Assembly: GCA_002104895.1 (NCBI GenBank)
Contig: MCFG01000721.1
Span: 1 to 13,070 of the forward strand
Direction of reading: 5' to 3'
DNA from: Anaeromyces robustus
Taxonomy: Eukaryota > Neocallimastigomycota > Neocallimastigomycetes > Neocallimastigales > Neocallimastigaceae
DNA length: 13,070 nt
The notes beneath the pieces were generated by a model. That model was not told the origin of the DNA, made no database searches, and saw only the letters and a list, made by a program, of their open reading frames with translations. Position numbers and translations under genes: made by a program. This document shows, piece by piece, positions 7,081 through 13,070 of the stretch; positions within the stretch are counted from its first letter, which is position 1; every line of letters starts with the position of its first letter.

Positions 7081-7288
7081 AAAAATATTGAACTTTTTTA
7101 CTGATATTTATACTTTTTTTTCATTAAATGTAAAAATTAATAAAAATAAAAAATAATAAAAATAATATTAAAATATTTTAATAAACATTTAATAATAAAA
7201 TTCAAATATAGAAATAAAAATGGAACATTTATTATAAAAAATGAATATAATTTTTTTTTTCTTTTTTTCTAAAATATGAAATTTTAAA

Positions 7289-7437
7289 AAATTTTTTTAT
7301 AAAAATAAAAATTATATGGCTAAAAGTCTGTTATACATTTATAAAAGGAAATATTATGTTTCATATTAATATATGATAAAAATTGTTATTAATAATCATT
7401 ATTATAATTTAATTTCTGTTTAAAAAAATATTATTAT

Positions 7438-7441
<4 letters not shown>
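7289..7441. other. A/T spacer, no gene seen
   Basis: Sequence unique to the right side of copy A. I see no ORF, RNA fold or long repeat. Confidence 0.4.

Positions 7442-7495
<54 letters not shown>
7442..7495. repeat. A54 homopolymer
   Basis: Fifty-four consecutive A, preceded by a short ATT run. It could be a nucleosome-depleted rigid tract or an old poly(A) of a retrocopy, but no recognisable gene lies to its left on the + strand. The length is likely to be variable or imprecise in an assembly. Confidence 0.9.
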
Positions 7496-7499
<4 letters not shown>

Positions 7500-7754
7500 A
7501 ATAAATAAGGTTTATTTAAAATATACATTTTTATACAAATTGATATGATAAAATATTTAATTTAAAGTTATTATTTCTGCAAAAAATTATAAAAAAAATT
7601 AATACAAATTTTCTAATATAAAATATAAAAATTTTAAAAATGGTTACAAAAATTTTTAATATAAAATTAATATTCCATAAAAGATTGAAGAATATTAAAA
7701 AATTTATATAATTCTTAAATTCAAGGTTATTTTATTTTTTTTTTTCATTTATTT

Positions 7755-7843
7755 TCTTTGATTTTGTTTTTGTATTTGTTTTTGTATTTGTTTTTATTAT
7801 TGTTTTTGTTTTTGTTTTGATTTTTGCTTTTGTTTTTGTTTTT
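7755..7843. repeat. (TTTTTG)n hexanucleotide array
   Basis: G recurs almost exactly every six bases (7760, 7766, 7772, 7778, 7784, 7790, 7802, 7808, 7814, 7826, 7832, 7838) in a T-rich tract, with some T-to-A changes. A short phased repeat. Confidence 0.8.
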
Positions 7844-8031
7844 ATATCTTTTATTTTTAAATTAATCATAAAATTTGAAATAAAATTCATGATACACTTT
7901 CTATGTTAATTTATTTATTTTTTTTCTTTGTTGATACTTAATTTTGCTTTTATCATCAAAATATTTATCAAATATAAAAAATATGATATAATATATTTAT
8001 ATTTCTTTTTTCTAAAGAAAAAGAAAAAAGC

Positions 8032-8033
<2 letters not shown>

Positions 8034-8064
<31 letters not shown>
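8034..8064. repeat. (TTA)n trinucleotide array
   Basis: About ten perfect units. On the minus strand they read as a poly-Asn run in the small frame discussed in the findings. Confidence 0.85.
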
Positions 8065-8238
8065 GTTAGAATATGTGTTAAATGTATTAAAATGTATTGT
8101 ATTAAATATAATGTATGAGCCACATTGTATGAATATAAAAGCATGTAATTTATATAATTTAAATATTTGTAACTCTTTATCATAAAAATATATTAATAAA
8201 GTTGACATAATATTAAACCCAATTAACTGACTGTTAAT

Positions 8239-8239
8239 A

Positions 8240-8277
<38 letters not shown>
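8239..8277. repeat. (ATT)n trinucleotide array
   Basis: About thirteen perfect ATT units, followed by a T-run. Non-coding context. Confidence 0.85.
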
Positions 8278-8278
<1 letters not shown>

Positions 8279-8599
8279 TTTATTAATATTTTTTATTTTT
8301 TTTTTTTTTTTTAAAAATTATCCATTATTTATAAATTAATTAAACTATAATTGTTTCAGGTATTATTAAATAAATTAAATTCTTGATATTAAATAAAAAA
8401 AAAAAAAAAGTTAAAAAAATATTTTTATATTAAACAGTTAAAATATTATTAATTTTTTATTATTTGGGAAAAAAATTTTGTTTATGAAACATTAATTATT
8501 CTTTCCTTTTTTAGAAATATTTATATTAATAATAATTTTGTATTCAATTTTTTTATTATAGTAAAAAACATTCTTTTTTTTTTTTTTTTTATGTTACAT

Positions 8600-8600
<1 letters not shown>

Positions 8601-8644
<44 letters not shown>
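8601..8644. repeat. T44 homopolymer
   Basis: Forty-four consecutive T, preceded by ATGTTACATG and another T-run. Together with the A54 tract it brackets about 1.1 kb in opposite strand orientation. Confidence 0.9.
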
Positions 8645-8645
<1 letters not shown>

Positions 8646-9540
8646 GCAATAAAATACATGTTAATTAAATTTAAAAAATTTTTTACAGAAAAATAAAAAC
8701 AATATTTATTTAAATTTATATCATTTTTTGATTACAATGCAAAGTATTACTAAATTATATAATGATATGAAATATAGATATCAATGATATTTTATTTATT
8801 TAAACATAATTTATATTTTTATTATTACATTCTATATACATTCTATATACATTTTATATTTTATATTTTATAATTATTTACATATAAATTTTATTGTACA
8901 TTATAAAATATTATATAGAAATATAAAATAATTTTATAATAAATATATATAATATCATCAAAAATAAAATATAATATTGAACTTTATTTATTTGTTACAC
9001 AAAATTTAAATTGAAAAAAATTTAAAATAAAATTAAATAAGATATTTATGATTTTTTTATTGTTTTATTTTTATTTTTTTTATATAAAATGAATATGATA
9101 CAGTATAATTGATATCCTCTTTATTGATATTTAAATTATATTAATTATAATAATTAGATTCTTCAATATTATAGATTAAAAATATTAGCATTTTAAAATA
9201 AAAGAATCGAATATTCCATTTAAATATAATAAATTGAAAATATAATTATCCTTTTAATAATTGAAATAATCTATTTAATAATAAAAAATAACTTCAGTTA
9301 TTATTGTATCTAACTTTTAATAACGATATTAAAACATGAATTTTCAATGTATAATAAAAAAAAATAATTTATAAAATTTTTATTTATAAAGTATCATTTT
9401 AATTATTTGTACAAAATTTTTTAAAGTTCATAATTTTTTATAAATAGAAGAATTTCAAGTATGAATAAAAGAGAAACACAAAGTTTTTAACACTTTATTT
9501 TACAATAAATATTCTTTTAAAAAATTGATTTTTAAATAAT
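8645..9540. other. A/T desert, no gene seen
   Basis: Nearly 900 bp of A/T with stops in every frame. Only trivial structure is seen, such as the CATTCTATATA doublet near 8827-8850. No tRNA-like or other G/C island is present. Confidence 0.45.
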
Positions 9541-9650
9541 ATTTTATTTTTTATTTTTATTTTTATTTTTTAATATTTAGTTTTTATTTTATTTTATTTC
9601 ATTTATTTTATTTTATTTTTTATTTCTTTTTATTTCTTTTAGTTTTTATT

Positions 9651-9681
<31 letters not shown>

Positions 9682-9947
9682 TTATTTTTTATTTTGTTTT
9701 TGTTTGCTTTATTTTATTTTATTTTTTATTTATTTTATTTTTTATTTTGTTTTTGTTTGCTTTATTTTATTTTATTTTTGTTTTATTTTATTTTTGTTTT
9801 TATTTTATTTTTATTTTTGTTTTTATTTTATTTTTATTTTTGTTTTTATTTTATTTTTATTTTTGTTTTATTTTATTTTTTGTTTATTTTATTTTATTTT
9901 ATTTTATTTTTATTTTTATTTTATTTTATTTTTTAATTTTTATTTTT
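9541..9947. repeat. TTTTA-rich tract with 53-bp and 23-bp minisatellites
   Basis: This is the counterpart of 5637-6040, in the 3' flank of copy B. It contains a 53-bp tandem duplication (GTTTGCTTTATTTTATTTTA recurring, its C at 9707 and 9760) and then a 23-bp unit, G T5 A T4 A T5 A T5, with G at 9796, 9819, 9842 and 9865. The unit lengths differ from the 27-bp array in copy A. Overlapping Phe/Leu/Tyr-rich open frames here are artefacts. Confidence 0.8.
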
Positions 9948-10010
9948 GATCATAAATTATTTAATAATATTAATTTATTTAGCATATTCTTAACTTTATT
10001 TTTGAACTTC

Positions 10011-10042
10011 AAAATATAATATTTTATAAAATATTATATTTT
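10011..10042. repeat. Perfect 32-bp palindrome in the 3' flank, copy B
   Basis: Identical to the palindrome at 6107-6138 and at the same distance (78-79 bp) from the stop codon, though nearby bases have changed between copies. Confidence 0.7.
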
Positions 10043-10120
10043 ATTAAAATGTTTAATAAATTGTTTAAAAGAATCATTATTATTAGTTTATTTCTTCTAT
10101 TGATTTAATTTATTATTCAT

Positions 10121-10828
10121 TTAATTAATAGTTTTAACATTGATGTTATCAGTTTTACCAATTAAATTGATTAAGAAGAGACATTGTTCTTTGTTGTAGT
10201 TTTGAGAAGTTTCAATACATAAATCAATGTTAGTGTTATCAGTGTAGACGTAGTATGGCTTTTCATCAACAGTTAAAATGATTTTGTTACTTAAATCTTC
10301 CTTACCGCTATCTGGTAAAACACAAATGTATTGGAAAACGTTTTGATACTTTAATTGAATACCACCATTTTCTTTACATTCTTCAGCATCTAATCTTGGG
10401 TTTAATTCAATCTTAGATTTATCTGGATAGTTTCTGAGACGAGCGTAAAGGTGATTTGGACCATTGAATCTAGTTAAATTAAGAACGTAACGACCACAAA
10501 TTTCATAATTATATTTAACATGAGACTTTGAACATTCTTCAATGTTAGAATGGTCATCATCAATACAGAAAACCTTTTCATCAAAGTAGAAACAAGCAGA
10601 ATTGTTTGGAGTAACAACATTAAATTTCTTGTTACTATCATAACCACGAAGACAAGCATAAACAAGATCATCATCTGTCATCTTGAAAATAGCCTTTCCT
10701 TCATTATCAGATCTACATTCCTTCTTGATGGTAGCAATTTGATCTTCTAAAGATCTTCTGTGAGGAGCAGCATTAACAGAAGCAACTAAAGCTAAAATAG
10801 CAACACTGAAAATAGTTTTGAAATTCAT
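10121..10828 (-). CDS. Secreted cysteine-rich two-module protein, paralog B
   Basis: 235 aa, function not recognised, with the same signal peptide, ten Cys and two-module design as paralog A. It differs from A by M51T, N54D, N64D and Y121F. All 9 nucleotide differences (5 replacing, 4 silent) lie between the signal peptide and about residue 121; the last ~340 coding bases are identical. None of the changes touches a Cys, the RR site or the sequons at N75 and N117, and two make the 51-64 segment more acidic. The gene has its own copy of the TATA-like word and the AGTTCCTCAC word upstream, so it is probably expressed independently. Intact frame and signal peptide argue that it is functional. 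Confidence 0.88.
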   Translation of the reverse strand: MNFKTIFSVAILALVASVNAAPHRRSLEDQIATIKKECRSDNEGKAIFKMTDDDLVYACLRGYDSNKKFNVVTPNNSACFYFDEKVFCIDDDHSNIEECSKSHVKYNYEICGRYVLNLTRFNGPNHLYARLRNYPDKSKIELNPRLDAEECKENGGIQLKYQNVFQYICVLPDSGKEDLSNKIILTVDEKPYYVYTDNTNIDLCIETSQNYNKEQCLFLINLIGKTDNINVKTIN

Positions 10829-10872
10829 TTTTATAAATATGCTTTTTTTTTATTAAATTAAATTATTGTTTA

Positions 10873-10880
10873 TTTTTATA
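10873..10880 (-). promoter_or_regulatory. Possible TATA box, gene copy B
   Basis: Minus-strand TATAAAAA 45-52 bp upstream of the ATG, the counterpart of 6963-6970. The spacing differs by 5 bp because of T-run indels between copies. Confidence 0.3.
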
Positions 10881-10980
10881 TTTTTAGTTTAAATAATAAT
10901 AATATTTAAATTATCTTTTAATATTATTAAAATAATTTATGTTTTTTGTTTTATTGTTTTATTTTTTATTTTATTTTATT

Positions 10981-10990
10981 GTGAGGAACT
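10981..10990 (-). promoter_or_regulatory. Candidate upstream regulatory word AGTTCCTCAC, copy B
   Basis: Exact copy of the decamer at 7071-7080, about 153 bp upstream of the start codon. Function is inferred only from composition and position. Confidence 0.3.
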
Positions 10991-11251
10991 AAAAATTTTG
11001 AACTTTTTTACTGATATTTATACTTTTTTTTTCATTAAATGTAAAGATTAATAAAAATAAAATATAATAAATATAATATTAAAATATTTTAATAAACATT
11101 TAATAATAAAATTCAAATATAGAAATAAAAATGGAACATTTATTATAAAAAATGAATATCTTTTTTTTTTCTTTTTTTCTAAAATATGAAATTTTAAACA
11201 ATGGTTCATTTTTATTATATAGAAATACAGAATTTCTTACTTTTTTTTTTA

Positions 11252-11253
<2 letters not shown>

Positions 11254-11322
<69 letters not shown>

Positions 11323-11368
11323 TAATAATATTAATAATAATAATAATAATTATAATAATTATAATAAT
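11254..11368. repeat. (TTA)n followed by (TAA)n, hairpin-forming
   Basis: A TTA/ATT array (11254-11319) is followed by a complementary TAA/AAT array (about 11322-11368). Together they make a large imperfect inverted repeat able to form a hairpin or cruciform. The open frame through it is a Tyr/Asn run and not a gene. It begins just beyond the right end of duplication copy B. Confidence 0.8.
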
Positions 11369-12078
11369 TCTTTATTTCTTAAAGAAATTTTTATTATATG
11401 AAATTTATATATAAAAAACTATAGTATTATAATAAATTTAGTTATATTTTTTATTTGAAACAGAATTATTATTTTTTTTAAAAATGTTCTAATAATTTAA
11501 ATTGTGATACATTTAATTTTTATAAAAAATTATGTAATAAAGGAAAAAAAATTTTTTTTTTATTATAAATTTTGTTTTTAAATTTTATGCATATTTATTA
11601 AATAAAATGGAAACTATGAAATATGTATTAAATTTAAGTAATTAAATTTATTAATAATTATAAAATATAATACAAAATTAAAAAATATATGGATGGTTTT
11701 TTTTAATAATTATATAATTATTTTTTATACTATCATTTATTACTTATTATTTGAAAATTTTATATTATAATAATAAATTATTAATAATATCGTTAATATT
11801 ATAAATATTATATATTTTATATCATATTATTTATAAAAAGATTTTTTATATTTAATATTGACTTTTTATATTTACTTTTTACAAAAACATATAAAAAATT
11901 TTTGAATATTAAAAAAAAATTTTTACAGAAATTTTTAATAAAAATTTATTATTTTGTTATGTACATATTTAGTAAAATTGAAAAAAAAAAATTTGTACTC
12001 CATTAAAATGGAAAATTTTTTTAAATAAAACACTAAATAAATAATAATAAAATTTATAATTAATAAATTAATTTTATT
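11369..12078. other. A/T desert, no gene seen
   Basis: About 700 bp of A/T with short homopolymers and stops in all frames. No gene, RNA-like island or long repeat is recognised. Confidence 0.45.
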
Positions 12079-12216
12079 ATATATTTAAATATAATAGAAA
12101 TATTGTTACAAAAAAACAATACCAATAATAAAAAATAATTTTATTAAAAACATATATTTAAATATAATAGAAATATTGTTACAAAAAAACAATACCAATA
12201 ATAAAAAATAATTTTA
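12079..12216. repeat. 73-bp tandem duplication with internal hairpin
   Basis: ATATATTTAAATATAATAG at 12079 recurs at 12152. The second copy is identical for 65 bp and then diverges. Each unit holds TATTGTT-ACAAAAA-AACAATA, a 7-bp perfect stem with a 7-nt loop (12101-12121 and 12174-12194), followed by CCAATAATA. Confidence 0.8.
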
Positions 12217-13070
12217 ATATAAATTTTTATTAATAATAAATAATAATTAATAATAATTATAAAATAAATAAAAATAACACAATAATTAGAACAATTATTT
12301 ATTATAATGTGATTATTATATTAGAGTATTATATTTATATTGATTATACTTGGTATTTTTAATTTTATATTATATATGGGTAATATATTTATTTATTAAT
12401 AAATATCATCAATAATTAATATTTATAATAATATTAAAAATATAAATTATCATTTATATATATTATTTAAATATGATATAATTAATCAAAGTTACATTTT
12501 TATATAAAAAACAAAAAAAAGCCCATATTTTTTTTTTGCTTATTATATTTTATTTTGTTTAATCTGATTGAATAATTTAATTGTTTTTTTTTTTTAGAAT
12601 TAACTTTTCCATTATTTTCAATTATTTTCTATTATAGAATTTTAGAATTTTATTATCTAAACACAAATATATTATACAGATATTTTTTTTAAAAAAAAAT
12701 TATCTCAATAAAAAATAAAATATTTATTTAATAAATAATTATTTTTCATTTGTTAATTATTTATATTTATTTATTTGTTTATTTTATATTGGTTTATATT
12801 AACATTACTTTTTCAAAAAAGAAATCTTAAATCTAATTAATAATTAACATTAAAAAAAATTATTATTTTATATTTTATATACTTATCTGATTATTATTTT
12901 TTTAATGTTATTATATGTAACTTTATTTTCTATATTATTAATTATAAGATTTTTGTAATTAAAATTTTATAAACAAAATTTTTATTTTTATATATATTAA
13001 TTGTATTAATAATTATAATATACTATATATTATATAATAAAAAAATTTTTTTTTTTTATTTTTCTATTTA
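12217..13070. other. A/T spacer to the window end, no gene seen
   Basis: Near-pure A/T with homopolymer runs. A T13-AG at about 12585-12598 looks like a splice acceptor, but no open frame follows, so I call no exon. One AAGCCCATA word near 12519-12527 is the only G/C cluster. Confidence 0.4.

Larger units (their letters stand above)
6041..7288. repeat. Direct duplication, copy A (1.25 kb)
   Basis: From GATCATAAATT to ATTTTAAA this segment matches 9948-11198 in the same orientation. The coding part has 9 mismatches in 708 bp. The flanks carry more substitutions and A/T-run indels but stay clearly homologous. The right end of homology is sharp; the left end is lost in TTTTA repeats, so the true unit may be longer. 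No terminal inverted repeats or transposase are seen, so this is a segmental gene duplication rather than an insertion sequence. Confidence 0.9.
9948..11198. repeat. Direct duplication, copy B (1.25 kb)
   Basis: Second copy of the 6041-7288 unit, same orientation, coding parts 3905 bp apart. Homology stops abruptly at ATTTTAAA (11191-11198), after which copy B continues with unrelated CAATGG and a trinucleotide array. Confidence 0.9.

Noticed and set aside
9694-10019. Phe/Leu/Tyr-rich frames in the TTTTA tract, copy B
   Set aside because: Same artefact as in copy A; three overlapping frames are open at once, as expected for simple repeats.
11201-11401. Tyr/Asn-rich 66-codon frame
   Set aside because: Product of the TTA and TAA arrays only.
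12585-12600. Polypyrimidine tract plus AG as a splice acceptor
   Set aside because: T-runs followed by AG are common here and no open frame follows.
3533-13070. tRNA genes or CRISPR-like arrays in the spacers
   Set aside because: No GGTTCGAATCC-like arm or cloverleaf island was found, and the tandem repeats have no unique spacers between them.

Overview
Organism: the base composition (intergenic DNA close to pure A/T, full of homopolymers and A/T microsatellites), the poly-Asn-type low complexity, the secreted Cys-rich proteins and a bacterial-looking ABC transporter in a eukaryotic setting all suggest an anaerobic gut fungus (Neocallimastigomycota). This is inference from style and family knowledge; no phylogenetic marker is present to prove it.

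Layout: (1) 1-3532, + strand: the 3' part of a large ABC transporter gene. It holds two complete exporter-type half transporters fused in one chain and resembles the two-gene heterodimeric ABC transporters (IrtAB/YbtPQ-like, common in Firmicutes). Coding starts at the left edge directly after an intron acceptor, so the 5' end lies outside the window. (2) 3533-4703: A/T-rich spacer with a 152-bp tandem duplication, a 40-bp tandem duplication, an (ATTT)n array and an (ATAAT)n array. (3) About 4731-5023, + strand: an island of normal base composition, without a convincing ORF, that folds like a signal recognition particle (7SL) RNA. An upstream TATA box and a T11 run mark its ends. (4) 5035-6040: T-rich spacer and minisatellite. 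(5) 6041-7288 and 9948-11198: two direct copies of a ~1.25-kb unit, each carrying one minus-strand gene for a 235-aa secreted Cys-rich protein. The two proteins differ at four residues. (6) 7289-9540 and 11199-13070: A/T deserts with A54 and T44 homopolymers, trinucleotide arrays and a 73-bp tandem duplication. I see no convincing gene in them.

How the parts relate: nothing suggests an operon or a shared pathway. SRP RNA serves co-translational targeting to the ER, the route that the secreted proteins and the polytopic ABC transporter would use, but their proximity is probably chance. The best candidates for new biology are the recently duplicated secreted protein, which has an unrecognised two-module Cys domain, and the fused bacterial-type ABC transporter, which now sits in a gene with at least one intron.
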